Notes: generated by a model not told the origin, from the letters alone. A stretch of DNA of 7,744 nucleotides from an uncultured Alphaproteobacteria bacterium (GCA_934229625.1 CAKQDU010000022.1:1-7744), one strand, 5' to 3'. Positions 1 through 5,905 are shown, counted from the first letter of the stretch. Program-made: numbers and translations.

Positions 1-15
1 TCTCTCTCTCTCTCT
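1..15. repeat. TC dinucleotide microsatellite at the left edge
   Basis: The first 15 bases are an uninterrupted TC run, followed by GCAAATCC. It may be real, or a low-complexity contig end. It lies in the same reading frame as the downstream pilin-like gene and would encode alternating Ser-Leu if that frame is translated from beyond the window. Confidence 0.7.
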
Positions 16-136
16 GCAAATCCTAAACATCTGATTAAAGGCATATTTTTTGCTGCTCAGCGTGTTTTTGCAGAGTTCAGCGCAAAAAATCACACATTCG
101 GAAATAACACATTCAGTAGCAACTCTATAAAGGGTT

Positions 137-168
137 CTGGATTGCTTCGCGTTGCTCGCAATGACGTC
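137..168. repeat. Palindromic dispersed-repeat-like element in the pilin leader
   Basis: Around 139-166 lies GGATTGCTTCGCGTTGCTCG followed by CAATGACG. The ends ATTGC (141-145) and GCAAT (158-162) are inverted. From memory, this resembles the widespread bacterial repeat whose reverse strand reads GTCATTGCGAG...GAAGCAATCC; comparable palindromic elements in Rickettsia are known to insert in frame inside genes. Here it encodes LLRVARND, just upstream of the prepilin cleavage site. Only one copy is visible, so its repeat status rests on recognition and not on repetition within the window. Confidence 0.5.
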
Positions 169-810
169 TGCAGCGTGGGACGCTCTATGATTGAAATGCT
201 CGGCGTGTTGGCCATTATTGCCGTGCTTTCGGTCGGAGGAATCGCCGGTTATTCTAAAGCGATGCAAAAGTATAAAATAAATAAAATGCTTGATGATTAT
301 ACTATGCTTATCACAAATATTTTAGAGCATCTGGACGAGCTTGAACATGTCAGTAAAAATAATTCTTCCCAAATAGGATTGGTCGATGTTTTACAAGCTT
401 CCGGTATCATTCCGCCAAGCTGGAAAAAAATGAATAGTCTTCAAATATGGGATTCCAACGGTAATTTACTCTCTTTCTATTCCTCTTTCGTCAGTTTTTA
501 TTTTATCATAAATATAGGAGGACATAGTGTTGATTCGCAAGGAACGGAAATCGCCGGAGGCTTTTCCCAAGATATTTGCTTAACCTTATTCAAAGACCTG
601 ATAAAACCTCTACACTATCCAATTACATCAATTATGATACATGGCAAGAAAGGCTATTTCTACGCTTTCGGAGATGCTTTTTGTGACGATGATATAAAAA
701 AATGCCTTAGCAATCTAACTCTCAGCGAGATGAAACAGGCTTGTGAAATATGCAACGACAACACTTATTGTGAGATGAAACTTAGATTTTTTTCGACCGT
801 ATCCAGATAA
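142..810 (+). CDS. Type IV pilin/pseudopilin-like protein with a Cys-rich C-terminal domain (copy 1)
   Basis: Likely an inner-membrane prepilin exported or assembled by a type IV pilus or type II secretion-like machine. The motif G13|RSMIEM fits a class III signal: Gly before the cleavage site and Glu at mature position 5 (E18). A hydrophobic helix follows (about 16-41, MLGVLAIIAVLSVGGIAGY). The globular part carries six cysteines (146, 181, 188, 201, 204, 210) with C-x2-C-x5-C at the end, matching the paralogue at 1003-1659. The start is uncertain. TTG at 142 is preceded by AAGGG (130-134) at 7 nt and is the first ATG/GTG/TTG in a frame that stays open to the window edge. GTG at 175 would leave almost no leader. 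It converges on its paralogue. Its cargo or partner cannot be told from sequence. Confidence 0.82.
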   Translation: MLRVARNDVCSVGRSMIEMLGVLAIIAVLSVGGIAGYSKAMQKYKINKMLDDYTMLITNILEHLDELEHVSKNNSSQIGLVDVLQASGIIPPSWKKMNSLQIWDSNGNLLSFYSSFVSFYFIINIGGHSVDSQGTEIAGGFSQDICLTLFKDLIKPLHYPITSIMIHGKKGYFYAFGDAFCDDDIKKCLSNLTLSEMKQACEICNDNTYCEMKLRFFSTVSR

Positions 811-864
811 CTATATATACATTACATATTTTTATGTAGTTTGCTCGCTGTTTCATTTTTTACT

Positions 865-899
865 AAAACCCCGCCGAAAGTGCAAAACCTGCGGCGGGG
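865..899 (-). terminator. Hairpin terminator between convergent pilin genes (twin of the 1908-1942 hairpin)
   Basis: There is a perfect 8-bp stem CCCCGCCG (869-876) / CGGCGGGG (892-899) with a 15-nt loop. Read on the minus strand the stem is followed by TTTTAGT, so it serves the minus-strand pilin. The plus-strand side has only ATATTTATTT, giving weak bidirectional potential. It begins 5 nt beyond the TAA at 904-906 that closes the in-frame extension of that pilin, but over 100 nt beyond the pilin's TAG. Confidence 0.75.
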
Positions 900-903
900 A
901 TAT

Positions 904-1002
904 TTATTTAACATAGTGATATTTACAAGAAATTATTTGCAAACCATCAAACGGCATATCCATAATATCTTGTATCAGCTTTTTTCCGCCGTTTTTATAA
1001 TC
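904..1002 (-). pseudogene. In-frame C-terminal extension of the pilin beyond its TAG stop
   Basis: Directly after the pilin's TAG (1003-1005), and in the same frame, 32 sense codons continue to a TAA at 904-906. The peptide includes DYKNGGKKLIQDIMDMP and ends in CKYHYVK. The terminator stem starts only 5 nt after this TAA, as expected if 904 was the original gene end. I infer a nonsense mutation or amber readthrough, or much less likely a chance open stretch. Thirty-two open codons alone are weak evidence in AT-rich DNA; the terminator position and plausible amino-acid composition add weight. No homologous tail is present in the first pilin. Confidence 0.45.
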
Positions 1003-1659
1003 CTAAAATATAACCGTAACATTGCAATGTCTAGTTTTATCACAAGAACCGCAAATTGTTTTAATTGTATCTAATGTAATATCTTTAAGACATTTTCTGT
1101 TACCCGAACAATAGTTATCACCATAATAAAAGCTATTATTATAATAACTCCTGCCGCTATTTACCCAACCGGCATTAACCGCATTATGAAGAGGTTTAAT
1201 TACATTAACGAATAATTCAAAACATATTTTATCAGAAAAACTTTCAGACCTCAATACACCTTGCTCGTCTTTACCCAGCGTACCTAAAAAATAATCTACA
1301 TAAACCCCGTTTTTTTCAGGATTATCCCATTGAAAATCATTATTTGCAGAACGATAACCGACCGTCATTGGATTACCATAGCTGTCATATAAGTAATTTC
1401 CATTTGCACTCCAGCTTTGCGGAACTAAATTTAAGGATAAAACTAATTTGCTCATATTGTAATTGCTTTCTTTCAAATTAGGTTCATATTCCATAAGTCC
1501 ACGTATAAGCATATTATAATCTTCTACAATTTTATTTACCTTAAACTTTTCCATTGCCTTACCATATCCAGCGATACCGCCAACGCTCAGCACACCGATA
1601 ATAGCCAACACACCAAGCATTTCTATCATTGACCGACCATTTTCTAAATTTTTATACAT
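1003..1659 (-). CDS. Type IV pilin/pseudopilin-like protein with a Cys-rich C-terminal domain (copy 2)
   Basis: A paralogue of the gene at 142-810. The leader MYKNLENG is short and charged, with predicted prepilin-peptidase cleavage after G8. Mature RSMIEM has Glu at +5 (E13), followed by the membrane helix (about 11-36). The C-terminal half repeats landmarks of copy 1: FS-x2-IC-x2-LF, IKPLH, KCL, then C203-x2-C206-x5-C212; six cysteines in all (146, 184, 190, 203, 206, 212), possibly disulfide-paired in the periplasm. The middle (about 55-135) is unrelated by eye. The ATG at 1659 is supported by GGAG (1671-1668) at 8 nt. The gene lies immediately downstream of a structured RNA with its own terminator, which may control it. 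Among complete genes here it alone ends in TAG, and an open in-frame extension follows. Confidence 0.83.
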   Translation of the reverse strand: MYKNLENGRSMIEMLGVLAIIGVLSVGGIAGYGKAMEKFKVNKIVEDYNMLIRGLMEYEPNLKESNYNMSKLVLSLNLVPQSWSANGNYLYDSYGNPMTVGYRSANNDFQWDNPEKNGVYVDYFLGTLGKDEQGVLRSESFSDKICFELFVNVIKPLHNAVNAGWVNSGRSYYNNSFYYGDNYCSGNRKCLKDITLDTIKTICGSCDKTRHCNVTVIF

Positions 1660-1665
1660 ATTTTT

Positions 1666-1671
1666 AGCTCC
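1666..1671 (-). promoter_or_regulatory. Shine-Dalgarno of the pilin gene, complementary to the upstream RNA
   Basis: On the minus strand GGAGCT (1671-1666) precedes the ATG at 1659. It is a perfect 6-nt complement of AGCTCC (1718-1713), which lies just before the terminator stem of the upstream structured RNA. Four of the six positions would match any GGAG site, so the extra information is small. Masking of this site by the leader is possible but unproven. Confidence 0.5.
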
Positions 1672-1681
1672 ATTTTATTAC

Positions 1682-1711
1682 AAAAAAAACCGCCTAAAAA
1701 TATCAAGGCGG
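1682..1711 (-). terminator. Intrinsic terminator ending the structured RNA
   Basis: On the minus strand CCGCCT (1711-1706) pairs with AGGCGG (1695-1690) around a 10-nt loop and is followed by eight T (1689-1682). This is a textbook Rho-independent terminator. It lies only about 10 nt upstream of the pilin ribosome binding site, so it either ends a separate small RNA or acts as an attenuator in the pilin leader. Confidence 0.85.
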
Positions 1712-1852
1712 AGGAGCTGAAAAACTGTAACTGTATCAGTCGCACTTATTCGCCGTATTATTGCTAATACGCTTATTTCGTGCACTCCCCCGAAAGGGAT
1801 ATGTTTAACAGTTAAGATGTTTTTCAGACACCACAAACCATCTCTGATTTGC
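1682..1852 (-). ncRNA. Candidate structured small RNA or pilin leader RNA (about 171 nt)
   Basis: No protein of recognisable type is encoded here. On the minus strand the transcript would hold nested helices: CTGAAAAAC (1827-1819) with GTTTTTCAG (1725-1717), 9 bp; TAACTGT (1814-1808) with ACAGTTA (1734-1728), 7 bp; GCAC (1783-1780) with GTGC (1745-1742); and CGTATTA (1771-1765) with TAATACG (1760-1754) closed by a GCAA tetraloop. The last two flank a symmetric 8x8 internal loop (GAAATAAG/GCGAATAA). A small hairpin (CCC 1798-1796 / GGG) sits on the 5' side. A promoter-like sequence precedes it and a strong terminator ends it. The long closing stem, bubble and terminal hairpin, the length, and the position near gap-pgk are compatible with 6S RNA, but I see no decisive 6S sequence signature. 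A cis-acting leader of the pilin gene is equally possible. Confidence 0.6.
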
Positions 1853-1858
1853 AATGTC

Positions 1859-1887
1859 AATATAAAGAATAAATCAAAGTATTGCAA
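1859..1887 (-). promoter_or_regulatory. Putative sigma70-type promoter for the structured RNA
   Basis: On the minus strand TTGCAA (1887-1882), a 17-nt spacer and TATATT (1864-1859) predict a start near 1852. An overlapping perfect TTGACA (1860-1855) exists, but it lacks a good -10 at the right distance (TTTGTG). The site lies between the pgk terminator and the RNA, so the RNA appears to be transcribed independently of pgk. Confidence 0.45.
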
Positions 1888-1907
1888 CAAGTTTTATTTA
1901 AATATAC

Positions 1908-1942
1908 AAAACCCCGCCGGAAGGGTAAAACCTGCGGCGGGG
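1908..1942 (-). terminator. Intrinsic terminator of pgk
   Basis: The 8-bp stem CCCCGCCG (1912-1919) / CGGCGGGG (1935-1942) has a 15-nt loop that can add AGG/CCT pairs. On the minus strand it is followed by TTTTGTATATTT. It starts 20 nt after the pgk stop codon. The 35-nt element is nearly identical to that at 865-899. Confidence 0.85.
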
Positions 1943-1962
1943 TAAAAAATCAAAAATTATGA

Positions 1963-3171
1963 TTATTTTTTCATAATCACAACACCTGGCAATTCTTTGC
2001 CTTCCATCCATTCAAGGAAAGCACCGCCTGCGGTTGAAACGTATGTGAATTTTGTATCAACACCGGCATTTGCCAAAGCAGAAACCGTATCACCGCCGCC
2101 GGCAACAGATGTTAATTTGCCAGCTTCAGTCAAAGCTGCAGCGTGTTGAGCAACTTTGTTGGTAGCGTTATCAAAAGGCTTCAATTCAAATGCGCCCAAC
2201 GGGCCGTTCCAAACCAAAGTTTTGCATTCATCAAGCTTTTTGTTGATGTTTTCAATAGACTTTTCACCAACATCAAGCAAAGTACCGTCAGCCGGAATTT
2301 TATCCAAATCATAAGTTGCGTGTTCAGCGTTTGCGGCAAATTCTTTAGCCGAAACAATATCAGACGGCAAAATGATTTCGCAGTTATTTGCTTTTGCAGT
2401 AGCCAAAATTTCTTTAGCAGTGTCAAGCATATCCATTTGCACTAATGAGTTCTTTTCATTGATAGCATCTACGCCCTGAACTTTCAAGAAAGTGTGAGCC
2501 ATACCGCCGGCAATAACCAATTTATCTACTTTTTTAACCAAATTGTTCAACAAATCCAATTTGGTAGAAACTTTAGAACCGCCGACAATAGCCATCAACG
2601 GGCGTTTCGGGTCGTTCAAACCTGTGGTCAAAGCGTTTACTTCTTCAGCCATCAACAAACCCATTGCAGACGGACGCAATTTAGCGGCAGCCACAATAGA
2701 AGCGTGAGCGCGGTGAGCCGTTGAGAAAGCGTCAGAAACATAAACATCGGCAGGTTTAACCAATTCTGCTGCCCAAGCTTCATCGCCTTTTTTCTCTTCA
2801 TTGTAGTAGCGCAAGTTTTCCAACAACAAAACTTCGTCAGCTTTCATAGCTTTTACGGCGTCGGCAACTTTTTCGCCGATGCAATCGTCAACAAACACAA
2901 CATGTTTGCCCAAAGCTTTTTCCAATTCCGGAGCAACGTGGCTCAAAGAATTTTTAACATCGCCCTTGCCTTCCGGACGGCCAAAGTGAGAAATAACCAC
3001 AACTTTTGCGCCTTTTTCCATCAACAATTTAATGGTTGGAACAGTGCGGTCAATACGAGCGGTGTTGGTTACGTGGAAATTTTCATCCATAGGCACATTC
3101 AAATCGGCGCGCAACATAACAACTTTGCCGTTCAAATTACCTAAATCTTCAATAGTTTTATATCCTTGCAT
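1963..3171 (-). CDS. pgk: Phosphoglycerate kinase
   Basis: A cytosolic glycolytic enzyme that transfers phosphate from 1,3-bisphosphoglycerate to ADP, giving 3-phosphoglycerate and ATP (reversible). The 402 residues match the usual bacterial length. Motifs in order: RADLNVP (21-27) and SHFGRP (61-66) of the substrate-binding N-domain; ENLRYY (118-123); DAFSTAHRAHAS (147-158); VGGSKVSTK (196-204); WNGPLGAFE (321-329); GGGDT (358-362), the nucleotide-domain loop; and a C-terminal VSTAGGAFLEWMEGK region (378-392). The Ser in DAFSTAHR and the LEWMEGKELPG ending fit alphaproteobacterial enzymes. The ATG at 3171 has AAGGA (3182-3178) at 6 nt. It lies downstream of gap, which makes its substrate, and ends at its own terminator. 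No missing motif was seen. Confidence 0.99.
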   Translation of the reverse strand: MQGYKTIEDLGNLNGKVVMLRADLNVPMDENFHVTNTARIDRTVPTIKLLMEKGAKVVVISHFGRPEGKGDVKNSLSHVAPELEKALGKHVVFVDDCIGEKVADAVKAMKADEVLLLENLRYYNEEKKGDEAWAAELVKPADVYVSDAFSTAHRAHASIVAAAKLRPSAMGLLMAEEVNALTTGLNDPKRPLMAIVGGSKVSTKLDLLNNLVKKVDKLVIAGGMAHTFLKVQGVDAINEKNSLVQMDMLDTAKEILATAKANNCEIILPSDIVSAKEFAANAEHATYDLDKIPADGTLLDVGEKSIENINKKLDECKTLVWNGPLGAFELKPFDNATNKVAQHAAALTEAGKLTSVAGGGDTVSALANAGVDTKFTYVSTAGGAFLEWMEGKELPGVVIMKK

Positions 3172-3192
3172 TGTTTTTCCTTACATATTCAT

Positions 3193-3260
3193 AAAAAAAC
3201 TCTCCCCGCCCAAGCTAAAAGCAGCAGCACTAAGCCAACCGCTTTTCGCCTGAAACGGGG
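3193..3260 (-). terminator. Hairpin with T-tract between gap and pgk (terminator or attenuator)
   Basis: On the minus strand, starting 9 nt after the gap stop, CCCCG (3260-3256) pairs with CGGGG (3208-3204) and an inner AAAAGC (3246-3241) pairs with GCTTTT (3222-3217). A seven-T run follows at 3199-3193. Only about 20 nt remain to the pgk start, with no room for a clear separate promoter, so pgk expression probably depends on read-through. A role in partial termination or in stabilising the gap mRNA 3' end is inference. Confidence 0.65.
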
Positions 3261-3269
3261 AACAAAAAA

Positions 3270-4277
3270 TTAGCCGTTTACTTTAGCCATGTGGGCAATC
3301 AAATCCAAAACTTTGTTTGAATAACCCCATTCGTTGTCGTACCAGCTGATTACTTTTACGAAAGTATCTGTCAATTGAATACCGGCTTTGGCATCAAAGA
3401 TAGATGTGTGAGAATCGCCCAAGAAATCAGAAGAAACAACTGCATCTTCAGTGTAGCCCAAAATGCCTTTCAATTCGCCTTCAGAAGCTTTCTTCATAGC
3501 AGCGCAAATTTCTTCATAAGTGGCAGATTTAGCCAGGTTGGCTGTCAAGTCTACAACAGAAACGTCCAAAGTCGGAACACGCATAGACATACCAGTCAAT
3601 TTGCCGTTCAAAGCCGGAATAACTTTACCAACAGCTTTTGCAGCACCGGTAGAAGAAGGGATAATGTTGCCAGAAGCAGCACGACCGCCTCTCCAATCTT
3701 TTACAGACGGACCATCAACGGTTTTTTGAGTAGCGGTTGTAGAGTGAACAGTTGTCATCAAACCATCTTTAATGCCGAATGTGTCGTTCAAAACTTTTGC
3801 GATTGGTGCCAAGCAGTTTGTGGTGCAAGATGCGTTAGAAACAAACTGAGTGCCTTTAACATAAGAATCGGTGTTTACGCCGCAAACAAACATCGGAGTG
3901 TCATCTTTAGAAGGTGCAGACATAACAACATATTTAGCACCGGCATCAATGTGACCTTGAGATTTTTCTTTTGTCAGGAACAAACCTGTAGATTCTACAA
4001 CATAATCAGCTTTAATGTCGCCCCATTTCAAATCAGCAGGGTTCTTTTCTGCAGTAACGCGGATAGCTTTGCCGTTTACAACCAATTTACCGTCTTTAAC
4101 TTCAACAGTACCGTTGAAACGACCGTGCATTGTGTCATATTTCAGCATATAAGCCATATATTCAACATCAATCAAATCGTTAATGCCGACGATTTCAATA
4201 TCATTTCTTGCCTGAGCAGCGCGGAAAACCAAACGGCCGATACGACCGAATCCATTAATACCAACGCGAACAACCAT
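3270..4277 (-). CDS. gap: Glyceraldehyde-3-phosphate dehydrogenase, type I
   Basis: A cytosolic enzyme that oxidatively phosphorylates glyceraldehyde-3-phosphate to 1,3-bisphosphoglycerate, the substrate of the downstream pgk. The 335 residues are the normal length. NGFGRIGR (8-15) is the Rossmann dinucleotide loop, and D34 in GINDL suggests NAD preference. The catalytic cysteine is C151 in SNASCTTNC, with its general base H178 in TTVHSTTATQ. RGGRAASGNIIPSSTGAAKA (197-216) and SWYDNEWGYSNK (311-322) are family signatures. The ATG at 4277 is preceded by AGGAG (4291-4287) at 9 nt. A putative promoter and a hairpin-bearing 5' leader lie in the gap before pepA. Nothing looks truncated. The long plus-strand open frame opposite it is a composition shadow. 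Confidence 0.99.
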   Translation of the reverse strand: MVVRVGINGFGRIGRLVFRAAQARNDIEIVGINDLIDVEYMAYMLKYDTMHGRFNGTVEVKDGKLVVNGKAIRVTAEKNPADLKWGDIKADYVVESTGLFLTKEKSQGHIDAGAKYVVMSAPSKDDTPMFVCGVNTDSYVKGTQFVSNASCTTNCLAPIAKVLNDTFGIKDGLMTTVHSTTATQKTVDGPSVKDWRGGRAASGNIIPSSTGAAKAVGKVIPALNGKLTGMSMRVPTLDVSVVDLTANLAKSATYEEICAAMKKASEGELKGILGYTEDAVVSSDFLGDSHTSIFDAKAGIQLTDTFVKVISWYDNEWGYSNKVLDLIAHMAKVNG

Positions 4278-4304
4278 ATTATTATTCTCCTAAGTCAAAT
4301 TGTT

Positions 4305-4325
4305 GTGCGGACAGCCCCGCACGGG
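4305..4325 (-). promoter_or_regulatory. Hairpin in the gap 5' leader
   Basis: GTGCGG (4305-4310) and CCGCAC (4317-4322) form a perfect 6-bp stem with a 6-nt loop about 15 nt upstream of the gap ribosome binding site. An alternative, mutually exclusive pairing of GCCC with GGGC uses the same bases (about 4313-4325). It may protect the mRNA end or affect translation; no known regulator motif is recognised. Confidence 0.4.
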
Positions 4326-4349
4326 CATATAGTTTCAAAAACTGGGCTT

Positions 4350-4377
4350 AATTTAGCATTAAAGATGAAATTTTCAA
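4350..4377 (-). promoter_or_regulatory. Putative sigma70-type promoter for gap-pgk
   Basis: On the minus strand TTGAAA (4377-4372), a 16-nt spacer and TAAATT (4355-4350) would start transcription near 4343, about 65 nt upstream of the gap ATG. The -35 hexamer lies in the loop and arm of the AT-rich inverted repeat after pepA. Confidence 0.4.
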
Positions 4378-4391
4378 GTAAAATTTTCATC
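4364..4391 (-). terminator. AT-rich inverted repeat after pepA, a possible weak terminator
   Basis: GATGAAATTTT (4364-4374) and AAAATTTTCATC (4380-4391) are inverted with one bulged base and a 5-nt loop, starting 6 nt after the pepA stop on the minus strand. Only CTTTAAT follows and the stem has few GC pairs, so termination is uncertain. It overlaps the proposed gap promoter. Confidence 0.4.
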
Positions 4392-4397
4392 TAACAC

Positions 4398-5810
4398 TTA
4401 TAATTCGTTGATAAATTGATTTATCAGCCGTACACCAAATCCGCTTGCGCCCTTTGGATACAGCGGTTTTGGTTCTTCAACCAAATCCATACCGGCAATA
4501 TCAACGTGCGCCCACTTTGTTTCTTTTTTGACAAAGCGCTGTAAAAAACAAGCGGCAGTACAAGAACCGGCGGCGCGTCCGCCAACGTTTTTCATATCGG
4601 CCACAGTCGAATCCATTTGTTTGTTAAACTCGGCGTTCATCGGCAACTGCCACAAAAGCTCTCCGCAATGCTCGCCTGCCACATTCAAAGCTTTTGCCAA
4701 TTTAGCATTATTGCTGAACAAACCGGCGTAACTATGTCCCAAAGCAATCACAATAGCTCCGGTCAAAGTTGCCATATCCACAACATATTCCGGCTTATAC
4801 TCCTCTTGAATATAGGTCAGGCAGTCGGCCAAAACCAAACGTCCCTCGGCGTCGGTATTTTGCACTTCCACAGTTTGCCCCGACATAGAACGGAAAATAT
4901 CCCCCGGACGATAGGCGCTGCCGGAAGGCATATTTTCTACCAACCCCACAACGGCAACCACATTTTTTTGCACTTGCTGCAGAGCCAGCGACTTCATCAC
5001 TGCCACCATAGCCGCAGCACCGGCCATATCTTGTTTCATTTCGCCCATACCGGCAGCCGGTTTGATGGAAATACCGCCGCTGTCAAAGGTAACACCCTTG
5101 CCTACCAGCCCAACGGTAAAATCATCGCTTTCTTTATTTCCTTTCCATTTAATGACCGCCACACGCGGCTTGTTTACAGAGCCCTGCGCCACCGCCAAAG
5201 CCAAGCCGAAGCCGCGCTCTTTCATCGCTTTCTCGTCTAAAATTTTGACTTCTAAACCAAGATACTCCAAACGGCGGATGTCGGCGGCAAAAACCTCGGG
5301 CGTCAAATAGTTTGCCGGCTCGTTAATCAAATCGCGGGCATAGCGCACGGCGTTTGCCAAACCGGAAAGTTTTTTGTAACCTGTCAAATCAGACACTCCG
5401 GTAAATATGACACGCTCCAACTTAGGATAAAACGATTCCGGTTTAGCCGTAAAATATTTGTCAAAAGAATAAGACGCTAACTCCAAACCAAAAGCAAAAT
5501 CGTAAGCATATTCATTTGCTCCAAACAGGTCAGCTTTCACCTCACGGCAATTTTTGATATTTGAATAAATTTTTCCGGCAAAATTTTGCCATTCAACAGC
5601 CGTCATCTTTGGATTGACAACAGACGCAATCAGTTTATAATCACCCAAATCATAGGCTTTTATTCCGCTTTCGGCAGTTTGTTTTTTTATTGCCGATGTT
5701 AAAAATTTCTCTTTATCCGACAACAAACCGATAATTTCTGATGCTTTAGACGCAATCAAGACTTTATCGCCAGCGGTTTTAATATTTTTTCCTATAACAA
5801 ATTCCACCAT
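4398..5810 (-). CDS. pepA: Leucyl (cytosol) aminopeptidase, peptidase family M17
   Basis: A cytosolic di-metal aminopeptidase that removes N-terminal residues, with a Leu preference in the family, and serves peptide turnover. The N-terminal domain (about 1-160) is divergent. The catalytic domain has VGKGVTFDSGGISIKP (236-251) and the signature NTDAEGRL (318-325). All expected metal ligands are present (K238, D243, D261, D320, E322), as are catalytic K250 and R324; they sit at a constant offset of 32 from the E. coli PepA numbering. The 470 residues are slightly short for the family because of the N-terminal domain. The ATG at 5810 has GGAG (5820-5817) at 6 nt. It is divergent from the nuclease gene and upstream of gap, probably as a separate transcription unit. 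A DNA-binding role such as in E. coli PepA cannot be judged. Confidence 0.97.
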   Translation of the reverse strand: MVEFVIGKNIKTAGDKVLIASKASEIIGLLSDKEKFLTSAIKKQTAESGIKAYDLGDYKLIASVVNPKMTAVEWQNFAGKIYSNIKNCREVKADLFGANEYAYDFAFGLELASYSFDKYFTAKPESFYPKLERVIFTGVSDLTGYKKLSGLANAVRYARDLINEPANYLTPEVFAADIRRLEYLGLEVKILDEKAMKERGFGLALAVAQGSVNKPRVAVIKWKGNKESDDFTVGLVGKGVTFDSGGISIKPAAGMGEMKQDMAGAAAMVAVMKSLALQQVQKNVVAVVGLVENMPSGSAYRPGDIFRSMSGQTVEVQNTDAEGRLVLADCLTYIQEEYKPEYVVDMATLTGAIVIALGHSYAGLFSNNAKLAKALNVAGEHCGELLWQLPMNAEFNKQMDSTVADMKNVGGRAAGSCTAACFLQRFVKKETKWAHVDIAGMDLVEEPKPLYPKGASGFGVRLINQFINEL

Positions 5811-5877
5811 TGCAATCTCCTTTATAATATATATTTAATCACTTATTCAGTAATTACACTTTTTTTGCAAAAAATGG

Positions 5878-5905
5878 TAGACATTTTTTTATTTTATTAT
5901 ATACT
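5878..5905 (+). promoter_or_regulatory. Putative promoter of the HNH nuclease gene
   Basis: TAGACA (5878-5883), a 16-nt spacer and TATACT (5900-5905) lie 28 nt before the ATG at 5934. AGGA (5923-5926) is the ribosome binding site at 7 nt. The 123-bp intergenic region is very AT-rich and must also hold the divergent pepA promoter, for which I see only weak -10-like TA-rich sequence near 5824-5835. Confidence 0.45.

Noticed and set aside
823..838. TACATA/TATGTA hairpin after the first pilin as its terminator
   Set aside because: It has six A/T-only pairs and no T-tract, so it is too weak; the 865-899 hairpin is the better shared candidate.
841..1074. Plus-strand 77-codon open frame after the first pilin
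   Set aside because: It crosses the GC-rich terminator hairpin and is antisense to the second pilin and its extension; no ribosome site.
1855..1860. Perfect TTGACA as the -35 of the structured RNA
   Set aside because: The hexamer 17 nt downstream (TTTGTG) is a poor -10; the TTGCAA/TATATT pair fits better.
1678..1890. Minus-strand 70-codon open frame over the structured RNA
   Set aside because: It runs through the promoter, helices and terminator, its product matches nothing recognisable, and base pairing explains the sequence better.
3375..4394. Long plus-strand open frame (339 codons) opposite gap
   Set aside because: It is antisense to an unmistakable GAPDH gene, has a low-complexity Asn/Phe/Ile-rich product and no ribosome site; it arises from gap codon use.
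4617..5240. Plus-strand open frame opposite pepA
   Set aside because: It is antisense to the catalytic domain of the M17 peptidase, has a His/Gln-rich product and no supporting start signals.
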